DNA of 64,000 nucleotides from Mikania micrantha. Taxonomy: Eukaryota; Streptophyta; Magnoliopsida; Asterales; Asteraceae. Shown here piece by piece: positions 22,587 to 34,132 of the stretch; positions within the stretch are counted from its first letter, which is position 1; each line of letters begins with the position of its first letter. Below the pieces are notes generated by a model. The model searched no databases, was not told the origin of the DNA, and saw only the letters and a list, made by a program, of their open reading frames with translations. The stretch covers positions 66,310,639-66,374,638 of the forward strand of contig CM018680.1 in NCBI GenBank assembly GCA_009363875.1, given 5' to 3'. Both the position numbers and the translations under genes were made by a program.

Positions 22587-23300
22587 TGTTAGGCGCAAAA
22601 TATTCCCACTCGGGATATTTCAGGATCCGGGATATTTCGGGATCCGGGATATTTTGAGGATATTTATTATTACTAACGATTATTCCTATTTCTTAAACAT
22701 CTATTGCGAGATTTCAGGAATTGACAGGTTGTCATATGGCTGGCCCTAATATCACGGAAAAGTGCAACAACTACTTCAATTTAAACGTGGAATCCAAGAG
22801 AGATCTATGCGGGTGATTTGAAAGAGTCATCCACGATTGGAAAGTGCCGGAATATTCGGAACTACCTTATGAATGTTGTCAAGCGTCCTTTTTTAGATTC
22901 TTTGTATATATACTGAGGTGATTGATCGATATAGGACACTGGTCATTCATAGAACTCACGCGACACTCACTAAAAGCTTGCTTGGCTGCTTAGAATCGAT
23001 CAACTCACGCTCTTTGTTTGTATTAAATTATTGAATCGTTAATAAACTAGGCAGAGTGACATTTGTCACCTCCCGAGGTTTTTATGCCGGCAATCCTAAG
23101 GGATTAAGGGGTTTTCCTCGTATAAATCTCGTGTGTATTGTTATTTTTCTGTTTGATATATTCAAATATCCCTAGGGATATTTGGGGATATCCTGAGTGT
23201 ATACTCGGTATATTCAATATATTTGCTTGTTAAACACAATACCCCACTTTTATAATTCGGTTTTGCTAAAAGTTAAGCTTGTTAATTTTTACTCGAAACA
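22587..23300 (+). repeat. 3' LTR of E1 (714 bp)
   Basis: Starts TGTTAGGCGC and ends TTACTCGAAACA, then GGAGG. It keeps the 28 bp missing from the 5' LTR, so it shows the true LTR end. Confidence 0.92.
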
Positions 23301-23305
23301 GGAGG

Positions 23306-24616
23306 GACAATGAGTTTCATGGCGAAGCCGTGATTTTTACTTAACTTTTGTTAACATATCAAGTGGAGGGACCATGAGTTTCTTGGCGAAGCTTGATGTG
23401 TTAATCTTTAAATGTTTTTGGGTTGTTAATTTAACTTTTAGTACTTTGGATAATATTTATGTGTTTCATATAGTAGTTTACTTTTAGATATCTTTATGTA
23501 TTCTGAAGTATTTTGAATGTTATTATTATGTTGCTGAAAGATATTCCTGGATATCCCCAAATATTTTTAATCAAGTTACTTAGTTAAGAATGTTAATAAT
23601 GAAGTCTAATATAGTTTCACTTGATATATTTTATAGTACCTAAGATTTTCCAAGCGACTTTTTACTTAGACTATTCACGTATACGCTATCTTAGGAATAA
23701 TCAGGAATAATTAAGAATAATTTAGGATATTAGATTCAACTTGAATTTTAAATATTGTATTCAGCATTGAAGACATAATTGATTTCAATTATTATTTAAT
23801 AATAAACATTTTCGAGGACATTTACTTATTTATCTGTTGGAATATCCTTATTCATTCCGAAATACCCTTGAATGTTTTTGATATGAAGTATTTATACAAT
23901 GGATTAATTTCTTAAATATCTTTCATAGGTATTATGCTAGTCGAACTAATGACTAAAAGCAACCTAAATCGTTAAACACATTAATACTGTATCCAGTTAT
24001 AATTTATAACTATTGTTAGGATATCTTCGAATATTCCTAAATATTCTTAATGATATCTTGGATATTTCGTAAACTGTTTAAGGGAATAAATCCTTTTATA
24101 ATTCTTACAAGGATTTGGTTTTGGCTATAAACAAATCTTTATTGAAGAATTTTAGAATATTTTTCCTCAAATCCAATATATATGTAGGAATCATTAGGAA
24201 TAATTCAGATTAGACTTATCCTTATTCGACTAAGGTTTTTATTATTTGAATGGTTATATATAACTTAGATATATATTCTAAAGTTATAATAGCACACGAA
24301 GTAACTAGTAATTTAGTTTAGCATATCCCTTAGTAAAGGTTCTCATATAACATATTCTTAAGTTTTACACATTCTATCAAGTGTTAGAATATGAATCTAA
24401 ACAACTAGAAATAAAGAATGCAAGATATTGAAAGAGCTAAGAAATAAATACCGATTTCTAGAGATAGTAGATTTAATTCAAAGCCTTCATTGTTCCTGTC
24501 CAAACATAAAAATTCCATACCTGAATATTCCAAAATATTCCGCAATATTCTAGAGTATCCTTGAGAATTTGTCCTGCATAAACATAAAAACAAGAAAATT
24601 TGGGACAAGCTCAAGA
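23306..24616. other. E2 noncoding region between its antisense gene and minisatellite
   Basis: No gene seen. Two copies of GAGGGAC-ATGAGTTTC-TGGCGAAGC lie at 23301-23330 and 23365-23392. The remainder is AT-rich and full of GGATATTCC-like words, as is the whole E2/E1 family. Confidence 0.6.
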
Positions 24617-24788
24617 TACTGGCGACAAGGCCGATTAAACTGGCGACTAAGGCCGGAATACTGGCGACTAAGGCCGAAATACTGGCGACAAGGCCGAAAG
24701 ATATTGGCGACTAAGGCCTAAATATTGGCGACAAGGCCGAGAGATACTGGCGACTAAGGCCGGAACACTGGTGACTAAGGCCGGAATA
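24617..24788 (-). repeat. Minisatellite, 8 copies, of E2 (same unit as in E1)
   Basis: Units of ACTGGCGACTAAGGCCGAAAT or ACTGGCGACAAGGCCGA, 21-23 bp, from 24617 on. The unit is the reverse complement of the E1 repeat at 15001-15230; copy number differs (8 against 11). Confidence 0.9.
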
Positions 24789-24789
24789 C

Positions 24790-25290
24790 GGAGGATCCCT
24801 GGTGATAGTCTTCGAAAATGAAATTGTCAGCCACTCATGCGTGTACTGGTCCCAAAATCGCCAACTATACCGGGATATTTCGGAGGATCCTTAGTTATAG
24901 CCTTTGATAATGAAATTGTCAGCCACTCATGCGTGTACTGGTCTCATTATCTCAAACTATAATAGGATAAACATGCGCAACTGGCGAGGGTATGAACCCT
25001 AAGTCTTCATGAGAGACAAAAGTCTCTTGAGTTTTGATTTCAGGTCAAAACTTTGCAGCTGAACATAAAGTCAGTGCGGGTCTTGATCTAGTTCTGATTT
25101 CATGTCAGAACTTGGGTTAAGACATAAAGTCTCATCTCTTCTCTGCAAGGGTCTTCTACAGTTTTGATTTCAGGTCAAAACTTTGCAGCTGTACATAAAG
25201 TCAGTGCGGGTCTTGATCAAGTTCTGATTTCAGGACAGAACTTGGGTTAAGACATAAAGTCTCATCTCTTCTCCTGCTATACCTACAAAA
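24790..25290. repeat. Two pairs of tandem duplications in the E2 3' region
   Basis: A block of about 105 bp around GTACTGGTCC and GCCACTCATGCGTG occurs at about 24805 and 24910. A block of about 124 bp with GATTTCAGGTCAAAACTTTG and GACATAAAGTCTCATCTC occurs at 25037-25140 and again at 25163-25280, nearly identical. Both are noncoding. Confidence 0.75.
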
Positions 25291-25471
25291 CAGTAAGATT
25301 TTTGCATAGCTGGGAATCAGGATTCCTGATGCCCCTCATATGCTTGATTAGAATCAAGATAATTAGGAATATACAAGAATATATAGGAATATGTTAGGAT
25401 ATATAGAAATATTTGGAAATATAAACGCAGATTAAAATGTGATAATCTTTTATAGCTTAATACAATATGTT

Positions 25472-26566
25472 TTAAATAAAGTATAACTTAAGATGAATGG
25501 CATTCCAAGATCTTGGAAGAGGTTCTCCTTCCATGTTGGTTAATTTGTATGCACCTTTTCCAGCTTCTGATTCGATCCTATAAGGTCCTTCCCATTTTGG
25601 AGCAAGTTTTCCATCAGCTGGATTGGTGGTATTGTAAAATGCCTTCCTTAAAACCAGATCTCCAACTTGAAATTTTCGTATCCTAATATTCTTGTTATAG
25701 GATTTGGCTATTTTTTGTTGATATGTTGCCATCCTTATTCGTGCAATATCCCTACGTTCATCAATAGTATCTAGATCCTCAGATAGTATTTCCTTGTTGG
25801 ATTCTAGATTTTGTAAACTTGATCTTGCAGTGGGGATAACCATTTCAGTTGGGAGAACAGCTTCAGAACCATACACTAAAGAGAATGGTGTTTGACCTGT
25901 TGCATTCTTTGTGGTTGTTCTATCAGCCCACAGAACAAATGGAAGTTCTTCAGCCCACTTTCCTTTCTTGGATCCCAACTTTTTCTTAAGGTTGTTGATA
26001 ATGATCTTATTGCTTGATTCTGCTTGACCATTAGCTTGAGGATGAACAGGTGTAGAGGTGATCATCTTTATGCCCCAGCTTTCACAAAAGTTTGTAGTCC
26101 TTTTGCCTATGAACTAAGAGCCATTGTCACAAGTGATTTCTGCGGGTATCCCAAATCTAGTCAGGATATTTCTCTTTATGAATGAGATTACTTCTTTTTC
26201 TCTAACTTGCACAAAGGCTTCAGCCTCAATCCATTTTGAGAAGTAATCTGTCATAGCAAGCATAAACACTTTTCCTCCGGGTGCCTTTGGTAGCTTTCCT
26301 ACTATATCCATTCCTCATTTCATGAATGGCCATGATGAGATTATTGGATGTAGAGGTTCTGCTGGTTGATGAAGTATATTGCTATGTCTTTGGCAAGCAT
26401 CACATTTCTGGGAATAAGTCATTGCATCTCTCCTCATGGTCGGCCAAAAGTATCCTGTTCTGAGGATCTTTGAGAATAATGCTCTTCCCCCAGTGTGATT
26501 TCCACAATCTCCTTCATGGATATCTTTCATTACTTCCAAACTTTCGGGTTTCTCCAAACACCTCAA
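25472..26566 (-). pseudogene. E2 integrase
   Basis: Minus strand. The zinc region HHCC (GDCGNHTGG ... CDACQRH) lies at 26520-26395; the core has D in MDIVGKL (about 26305), D in TCDNGS (about 26125) and E in NGQAESSNK (about 26030). The C-terminal part ends LPRSWNAIHLKLYFI near 25472. Breaks: a stop near 26313 (KCEE...MK then stop) and one near 26112. Otherwise it is intact and nearly the same as the E1 integrase, without the E1 frameshift in the core. Confidence 0.87.
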
Positions 26567-26640
26567 GTACGGGCCTGATACTGATTTTCTATATAAGATA
26601 TCTCGTATGATTGTGTATCTAGATAATTTTGCCTTAAAAG

Positions 26641-28590
26641 CTATAGGATTTGTTTCTTCATCGGTATCTTTCCTGTTTGAAGGTAGTTCCTAATAGGGAT
26701 AGTCCAGGATATTTCATGTGCTTCTGAGTGATGAACTTGGGTATTCTCGGGTTCACTATCCTGATCTATATCCTGCATATCTATCGCTGGTCTTAAAATA
26801 TGAAGGATAGGAATATTAATATCCTCAGGAATCCTTAGGGATGATGCTAAATTTGCTAGTGGATCTGCATCGGCATTCTCATCCCTTGGCACTTGAGTGA
26901 TATCAAAGTTGAAAAAATATTTTGAAATATCCTTAACTATTTCTAAGTATTTCGACAATTTGTCTCCTTTAGTCATGTAAGAACCGTTAAATTGATTGGC
27001 TATCAATAGGGAATCGACAAAAACATGTAGGTTTCTGATGTTCATATCCCTAGCCAATTGAAGTCCTGCTATTAGGGCTTCATATTCTGCTTCATTATTA
27101 GTTTCTTGAAATTCACAACTAATTGATTGGGGTATTATGTCCCCCTATGGCGATTTTAGTATGATGCCTAGTCCTGTTCCTCTTACATTTGAAGATCCAT
27201 CTGTGAACAAAGTCCACTCACCAGTATCTTCATCTAAGAGTTTGATTTCTAGATCCACTTCTGGTTGTAGATCACTACTAAAATCAGCCACAAAGTCTGC
27301 TAAAGCTTGTGACTTAATTGTTGTTCTTGGTCCATAGATCAAATCATAGGTATTGAGTTTGACTGACCACTTCGCCATCCTTCCTGATAGCTCAGGTTTT
27401 CTCAATACAGATTTGATAGGATAATTTGTCTTAATGTGTATTCTATGTGTCTCATAATAATGCCTAAGCTTAGTAGATGCCATAACCAAAGCCAAAATTA
27501 GCTTTTCTAAGTGAGAATATCTAGTTTCAGTGTCTACTAGGCTTTTACTTACATAGTACACAGGGTGTTGTGATCCCTGATGATCCTTAACTAACACAGC
27601 ACTTACAGTGGTTCGGGATACTGCTAAGTACAATGATAGTGGTTCACCATCTTCTGGTCTCATGAGCAACGACGGTGAGGATAAATATTCCTTTAGATCC
27701 TGAAGTGCCTTCTCATGCTCTTCATCCCATTAGAACTTCTTATTCTTTTTAAGGATATCGTAGAATCCTTTAAATTTTTCGAAAGACCTTGAGATGAATC
27801 TATTGAGTGCGGCTATTCTTCCTGTTAGTCTTTGCACTTCTTTTATATTCTTTGGGGATTTGAGGTTTAGGATTGCTTGAATTTGTTCTAGGCTGGCCTC
27901 TATTCCTCTTTTGGTGACCATATATCCCAAGAACTTTCCTGATCTTACCCCAAAATGACACTTAGATGGATTAAGTTTCATATTGTAGCGGTCCAGGATA
28001 TCGAAGGATTCCTGAAGATCCCTAAGGTGATTCTCAGTTATCTTCTATTTGACCACCATATCATCAATATACACTTCCATAGTGTCCCCCAGTTTCTCTT
28101 TGAGCATCATGTTGACAAGTCTTTGGTATGTGGCTCCAGCGTTCTTCAAGCCAAATGGCATTGCTGTATAGCAATATATCCCTGTTGGCGTCATGAAGGC
28201 GGTATCTTCTTGGTCTGAAGGTTCCATTTGAATTTGTTGAAAGCCTGCTGATGCATCCATGAAAGTTAACATTTCATGTCCTGCTGTTGCATCTACCTTG
28301 CAGTCTATATGTGGTAATGGAAATGGGTCTTTGGGACAAGCCTTGTTGAGGTCTGTGTAATCCACACAAACTCTCCATTTTCCATTCTTCTTTTGAACCA
28401 CGACTACATTGGCTAGCCACTTTGGAAATTTCACCTCTCTAATCATTTTTTCTTTGAGGAGTTTCTCTACTTCCTCTTGAATGATTAGATTTCTTTCGGG
28501 TGCAAACTTCCTTCTCTTTTGGTGGACAGGCTTAATATTCCTATCTATCCCTAACTTATGTGTAATTACATCCAAGGACATTCCTGTCAT
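26641..28590 (-). pseudogene. E2 reverse transcriptase plus dual RNase H
   Basis: RT (28590-27730) has VCVDYTDLNKACPKD, MPFGLKNAGATYQR and an intact YIDDMVVK near 28060, followed at once by a stop (28047). Ty3-type RNase H spans 27669-27330. The archaeal-like RNase H (about 27235-26930) keeps the Asp in LFTDGSSN, which E1 has lost; a stop near 27143 splits it before NNEAEYEAL. Further frame breaks lie at 27730 and 27057. Active-site residues are better preserved than in E1, although the element is older by LTR divergence. Confidence 0.87.
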
Positions 28591-28776
28591 ATCCTCATGT
28601 TTCCATGCAAATGTGGAAACTCTTGATTTCAGAAAAGAAATCAGTTTTTCTTCAATATCCTCAGGGATATTTGTCCCTATAAGGACCTTGATCTCAGGAT
28701 CGTCGGGATTTAAAGGTACTTCCTTTACTTCCTTTTCCCTATATTCCCAAGTATCTCCAAGGTCACACTTTGATTG

Positions 28777-31063
28777 CTATGCTGATGAAGGTCTAGTAGT
28801 TCCTTTCATCGAAGATGAATAGCACTCCTTGGCTTCTTGCTGATCACTGTTGATCTTCACTACTCCCCAGGGTGTTGGCAGCTTGACACGTTGATGATAG
28901 GTCGAAGGGACTGCTTTCATATCATGTATCCAAGGTCTACCTAGTATAATATTATAACAAGATAGGGAATCTATTATACAAAAACGTTGCATAAAGTTTA
29001 CCCCCTCGATGTATACCGATAGCTTGATTTCTCCAACAGTGGCTTTAGCTTCACCACTGAATCCAACCAGGATCAGAGATTTGGTAGTTATCTCTGATTC
29101 AGGGATATTCATCCTCTTGAGTGTTTCCAATTGGATGATGTTGACTGAGCTTCCTCCATCTATAAGTATCCTGCGTACATAGTGGTTAGCAACATATAAT
29201 GTAATAACTAACCCATCATGGTGAGGATCCAGGATATTCTCGCGATCTTGCTCTCTAAAGGATACCACCGTTTCAGTGGTGAGTATTGATGTCTTTGTGG
29301 GTCTCTCTCCACTCTCCATTTTGGCTTCTTTAGCATGTTTCCTAGGTGCAGAATATGAGGTACCACAAATGTCAGAACCACCAGAAATAAAGTTGATTAC
29401 CTTTGCATCCTTAGGTGGGGATGCAGCTCTCTTTGGGAATCCGTTGGAATCCTGTCTTCTTTCTTTTTCCCCAGTAGTTCTTTGAGATGGCCTTTGCTTA
29501 GCAGATAGCTTATTTCCTTCCTGAGTGCAATGCAATCATCGGTTACGTGGCCGAAGTCTTCATGAAAGGTACACCACTTGGATTTGTCCCTGGTTGCGAA
29601 CTTCTTTTCCTTTGGTGGCCACCTAGCTTTTTCACCTAAGTCCTGCATAGCACACATTAATTCAGGAATATCAACAGAAAAAAAATAATCAGATATCCTA
29701 GGATATTCTTCATCATCCTCATCTTCGTCCACTGCATTGATCTTGTGGTTATCAGCCTTGTAGTATGGTTTGGATTTTAATGACTTGCTGGTAGGTGAAT
29801 CCAGTTTTCTTTTGCCTTGATCATTGGGAGGTGTTGTGGTGATCCTCTTTTGGATTTCTTTGTCGTCTTCTAGCCTGATAAATCTCAATGCGTGGTTTCG
29901 AACTTCATCCATGTTCCCGCAAGGATTCATAACCAAGTCATCATAAAATGGTGAGTTTCTTTGCAACCCCATCTTAAATGCTTGGACAGCCTTAGTGATA
30001 TCCAGATTAGGGATATCCAGGGATTCTCTGCCAAACTTGTTGACATAGCTCCTGAGGGACTTGTCGGATCCCCGGGTTATCCTGTAAAGATCACTAGTCA
30101 GCCTCTCAAATGTCCTGCTACAAGAAAACTGATTGTTAAACATATTAATTAAATGAGCAAATGAAGTAATAGAATAGGGAGGAACATTAAGCAGCCATTT
30201 CAGGGCTGCCCTATCAAAGTTGAACCAAATCCTTTGCATAAGCATGCATCCTTCAAATGTGGAGGTATGGGGTTAGTTTCCATCCTTTCCCTATATTGTG
30301 CCACATGTTCTTCAGGATATATGGTTCCATCATATAGCTTCATGGTTGGAGTTTGGAATCTCTTTGGAATCTCAGCATCACATATTGGCGAAGCAAATCT
30401 AGAGATCCTGTGGGTTGTGACATGAACCTCAGGAATAGGCTTGACCACTCCGGAAACACTAGAGATCATATCCCTGAGTTTCTGGATTTCTTTAGCCACT
30501 TGTGGAGTTAATCCGGATTCCTGCACAGAACCAAGGTTAGTAGCATCAATAGGAGAATAGTTGAAAGTATTGCTAGTAATGGGAGTCAGATAAAAAGTTC
30601 CCGGGATATTGGTATTATCCCGAGATATCCTTAACCCTTGGGATCCCTGAGGATCCCCGAGACTAGTTTGCATGGGAATAAAGTCTCCTGAGTGATTCCA
30701 GACATCCCTGACGTCTTGAAATCCAGGATCCTTGGAGCCAATGGAGTGGAAGTCTCTTTCTGCTTATTCTTTTCAGCCCTCAAAGTTTTCATTTCTCTAA
30801 GAAGCCTTTGATTCATTTTCTGTTGATCCAACATTTGCTGCTGAACCTGTTGAAACATACTCAAAATTTCATTGTTAGAAACAAGTATAGGAACAGAAGT
30901 GGTCATCTTTGTTGATGGAGCACTTTCAGCCACAAATGTGGTTTTCTTCCCAAGATTGCTAGGATTATCTGACTTCTTGGAAAAAACAGGCATCTGCGAG
31001 GACACGTTAGTAGTAGCAGAAAATAATTGGTATTGAGGAAGTAGATCTCGGTTGTGAAGCCAT
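28777..31063 (-). pseudogene. E2 gag and protease region, broken
   Basis: Starts MASQPRS at 31063 with an early frameshift. The Gln-rich segment QQVQQQMLDQQ lies near 30840. The gag domain spans 30360-29960 (MKLYDGTIYPEEHVAQYRE, FERLTSDLYRI, LRSYVNKFGRE). The zinc knuckle C-x-F-H-x4-GH-x4-C lies near 29582-29540. The protease has ILIDGGSSVNII near 29170 and IILGRPWIHD near 28935. Frame changes occur near 30990, 30670, 30230 and 29440. The gene order is as in E1. Confidence 0.85.
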
Positions 31064-31128
31064 TCTTCACTGTATTTCTTCTGAAAACGCCTTTAAACAA
31101 GGTTTTTGTTATAAAAAACACAAGTTAG

Positions 31129-31145
31129 CCCCACGGTAGGCGCCA
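31129..31145 (-). other. Primer binding site of E2
   Basis: Minus-strand TGGCGCCTACCGTGGGG, 3 bp from the LTR end, as in E1 with one difference. Confidence 0.8.
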
Positions 31146-31148
31146 AAT

Positions 31149-31864
31149 TGTTTCGGGTAAAAATTAACAAGTATAAATTTTAGCAAAACCGAATTAGTTT
31201 CGTGGGGAATTGTGTTTGTTAATCAAGAAAACAGTTTCTAAGCAAAATACAATAAAAATATCCCTAAGGACCCCTAGGGATATTTCAGAATATAAAATGA
31301 AATAAACAGCTTGCACACGAGATTTCTACGAGGAAAAACCCATAATCCCTTACGATTGCCGGCATAAAAACCTCGAGAGGTGACAATATGATCAAAAAGA
31401 AAGCAGTAAATAACTAAGTGTTGAGAGCTTCGAATCTTGCCAATATGATAAAAAAGAAAGCAGTAAATAACTAAGTGAGTTGTGTGTGTTTTCCTAGATC
31501 GATGTTGCCTCAATTTATAGTAAAAAATGATACAACGATAGTCAAAGGTTGTTCCTTATTCTTCGGTCCAGTATGCAATCATGCATCGAACAACTATTAG
31601 TAGACGTTATCATGCAGTCCACGTTTTTCTTCATATTCCGGGTAAATATGCATAGTTGTTGCATATAATCTGTTGACTCATTTCAAACATTAGTAGCACG
31701 TGTTGAATAACAAAATAACAATAATAAATTATAAACTATTATTATTTATTATTCAAGTCATCAGATCACATAAATTTATATACGCAAATATTTCTAATTA
31801 TCCCGAAATATTCCGTTTCCCGAATTATTCTTAATTATAAGGGTAAATTTTTACAGGTATAACA
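31149..31864 (-). repeat. 5' LTR of E2 (716 bp)
   Basis: Plus-strand ends TGTTTCGGGT and GGTATAACA, TSD TATAT after it. Inside, a segment of about 57 bp around GAAAGCAGTAAATAACTAAG is duplicated (31390-31475), while a stretch with CGTCACTCTGCC kept by the 3' LTR is gone, so the two LTRs have been rearranged as well as mutated. Confidence 0.9.
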
Positions 31865-33299
31865 TATATATCGCAGATTAATTACCTAATTTTTTTTAGG
31901 ACAAGTTTAATTTGTTTTTAAATAAAGGTTTATAGAATTTCTTAGTTGTAAATGTTAGACATAAATGGGACCTTATGATTACTATCAAATAACAATTTTA
32001 AATTTTGATTTTGATTTATTTCAGAATACGTAAATGACATAAGGTTTTTTTTTATTAAATATGAATAATGATATATAATTATTCAAAACGATTATTTGCA
32101 AACTCTTATTATTATTTTTATTTAAATTTAAATAAATTTATTAATAGCTATTGCTTGACTCACAAATATTATTTCAAATATTTAAAATAATTATAATAAT
32201 AAATAAATAAATAAATAAATAAATAAAATACTATTTATTTATAAAGCTTCAAAGAATGTTTATAAGAATATTTATAAATAAATATTCTCAAACTCAAATG
32301 CTAGAAATATTATTTAGGAGTTTCACAGAATACCATAATCATAGGACACAAAACTTGAGCTTTAAGAACATCTAACTTATAAAGTTATTCCTACAAACTT
32401 TAGGTTGACATGTATTCCTCGAACTCAAACAATCATGCAAGAATTCTTGGACTAGGCTAAGTAATAAAGTGAGTTAATTCTTACTCTCTCTTTGCATTTT
32501 GTAAACTTTTTGGGATGTTACATATGCCTTATACACAAACATATTCTTTGAGACATACATGATGCAAACTTTTAAGCTTAGTAGACATGATTTAGATGCT
32601 ATGTGAACTTATGTGCTAAATGCTATGTGGGATTTAGGTTAGAAGACGTTTCATACAAAAACAAAAACAGTATCTAGTAGCCTAAGAATGTAGCTACGTT
32701 CTTCGCATTGACTTATGTCTTGTGTTAAAAAGGTGAACAATACACATACATAAACATTATGATTTGCATTGTTTAAGTTAGGACCTAGCTAGTCTTGATT
32801 TAAACTTTGTAAGATCATATGTTTGGATTCTTGCTTTGTGCTACTTGAAACTTACATACACTTTAGATCTTGCTCTATTTAGTTTAATAGTTTTGCATCT
32901 TTTTATACGTATTATATTAAACTGTATTGATTTGCTCACCAACTATGCAAATAGTTGACCTTTTATTTTACATAAGTAACAGGCTAAGGTGAAGACTTAT
33001 CAAGAAGACATAGTTTAGATTTAGAGGACCTAGTTCAATTAAAATAATGTTTTGTTATTTCACTTGCAATTTGATTTCGAAATCTTGTACTGTTTGGATG
33101 TCATTGAATGAATTGTTTGAATCATTTAATATGAATGTTTAAATATTAAAACTTTAACATAGCACCATGAGCTTTTGAGCATTCACAATCGCGCTACGAC
33201 GTATTCCGCCATTGGTCGGGGTGCGACAAGTTTTTACACATACATACATATATACATATATAATATATACAATAATTATGTGGTTACGTTTTGTTTCAG

Positions 33300-34132
33300 G
33301 CGTTTTAAATTATTTAACGCAAACATGGTTGAACAGTTACAAAGAAATGTTTGTATCAGCTTGGACCAACAAAAACCGAAACTTCGGTCAACATACAACC
33401 AACAGAGTCGAAAGTCAGCACGCGAACTTAAAACGATATTTAAAACACCAAATAGTTCGTTTGCCACACTTGTCGAGTTTGTTGACGAAGTTGTAAATTT
33501 ACAGGAGATGAACATAAATCACGGTTTCGAAACAAGCAAGGTGAAAACTATGAGTCATCACAAAATAACGTTGTTTGATTACCTTCGAGGTAAGGTTTCA
33601 CACAAGGCTCTTGATCTGCTTGTTGTTGAAAAAAGTAAGATACAGGTATTGCGGACCAGAAATCATACATGTAACTGTCAACTTTTTACCAGTTGTGGCT
33701 TGCTGTGTGCTTGTCGTCTGTCAAAATATGAAAACACAGGTAACATTATAAACGTCTTTCATTATTATTATAGTAAGCGTCTTTCATTTGATACAAATTT
33801 TGATAATCAATTTTGTTTCAGATACCAAAATTACACTTGTCGTTGTATATATATTCTGGACAAAACTTGATACTTGTCCGTTATTTTTAGACGAAGAAGA
33901 AATTAATGTCGAAGAACAGTTACAAGCCGTGAAACAACAAATAATGACACAACCGACCGAAGTGAAAAAAAGTATGATGAAGAAAATATTGGCTACAGCT
34001 TTTCCCTAGAAAAGTGATAAGAAACCGCCTGTTGTTCAAACAGACGTTCGTGGACGTCCTAGTTCTAAAGTGCAGCAACAAAAGGAACAAGACTCACACC
34101 ACAGCGTCATTGATCAACCCAGACATAGTTCT
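33300..34132 (+). pseudogene. MULE copy 1 transposase, 3' part: transposase end and SWIM-like finger
   Basis: Continues 2791-4182 after the intron. Exon 33300-33739 begins VLNYLTQTW, contains TTNRVESQHANLKRY and then, after a frameshift near 33450, ends in a SWIM-like finger C-x-C-x5-SCGLLCAC, where the last His of the usual CxC...CxH is Cys. The intron 33740-33821 has GT-AG borders and equals an intron of copy 2. The last exon, 33822-34132, has DEEEINVEEQLQ and a stop near 34008. Homology to copy 2 ends at GACATAGTTCT, where gypsy integrase sequence begins on the opposite strand. The OTU part present in copy 2 is absent. Confidence 0.82.

Larger units (their letters stand above)
8195..23300 (+). 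mobile_element. Element E1: Ty3/gypsy LTR retrotransposon, Tat lineage, plus strand, nested in E2
   Basis: LTRs 8195-8880 and 22587-23300, TSD GGAGG at 8190-8194 and 23301-23305. PBS 8884-8900, polypurine tract 22573-22586. Order: gag, protease, RT, RNase H, second RNase H, integrase, 3' region with an 11-copy minisatellite, antisense gene, 3' LTR. I count 21 substitutions in about 686 aligned LTR bases (about 3 percent). A 4.65-kb solo LTR (17342-21993) sits inside the antisense gene; without it the element is about 10.4 kb. Several catalytic positions are lost, so it is non-autonomous now. Confidence 0.92.
5473..31864 (-). mobile_element. Element E2: Ty3/gypsy LTR retrotransposon, Tat lineage (Retand-like), minus strand
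   Basis: LTRs at 31149-31864 (5') and 5473-6231 (3') are flanked by TATAT (5468-5472 and 31865-31869). The PBS lies at 31129-31145 and the polypurine tract at 6232-6248. Order on the minus strand: gag, protease, RT, two RNase H domains, integrase, a 3' region with minisatellite, then an antisense gene. Dual RNase H, the long 3' region, the D-G-G-S protease and the antisense ORF are traits of the Tat lineage. The element is interrupted by E1 at 8190-23305. All frames contain breaks. By eye the two LTRs differ at very roughly 4 percent of aligned sites, more than those of E1, which fits E1 having landed inside E2. Confidence 0.9.
4191..33228 (-). mobile_element. Solo LTR of about 2.6 kb (halves 4191-5472 and 31870-33228), split by element E2
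   Basis: The insertion starts TGTAATC at 4191 and ends GGGGTGCGACA at 33228, with a 5-bp target duplication AGTTT at 4186-4190 and 33229-33233. Read on the minus strand it begins TGTCGCACCCCGACC, a type of LTR start I associate with gypsy elements of composites. No gag, pol, PBS or polypurine tract is seen in either half, so a solo LTR is the simplest reading; together the halves make 2.64 kb. The left half (4191-5472) is AT-rich apart from a GC-richer patch near 4660-4800. The right half (31870-33228) holds A/T runs and a (TAAA)n stretch near 32200-32228. No genes are seen in it. Confidence 0.75.
4183..33299 (+). other. Intron of the copy 1 transposase gene, expanded from under 100 bp to 29 kb by insertions
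   Basis: The donor GTAAGT at 4183 and the acceptor TTGTTTCAG ending at 33299 match the intron at 61442-61525 of copy 2 in position and phase: both split an Arg codon, followed by VLNY. Original intron sequence is only 4183-4190 and 33234-33299. Everything between is the solo LTR and the Tat elements nested in it. Confidence 0.8.
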
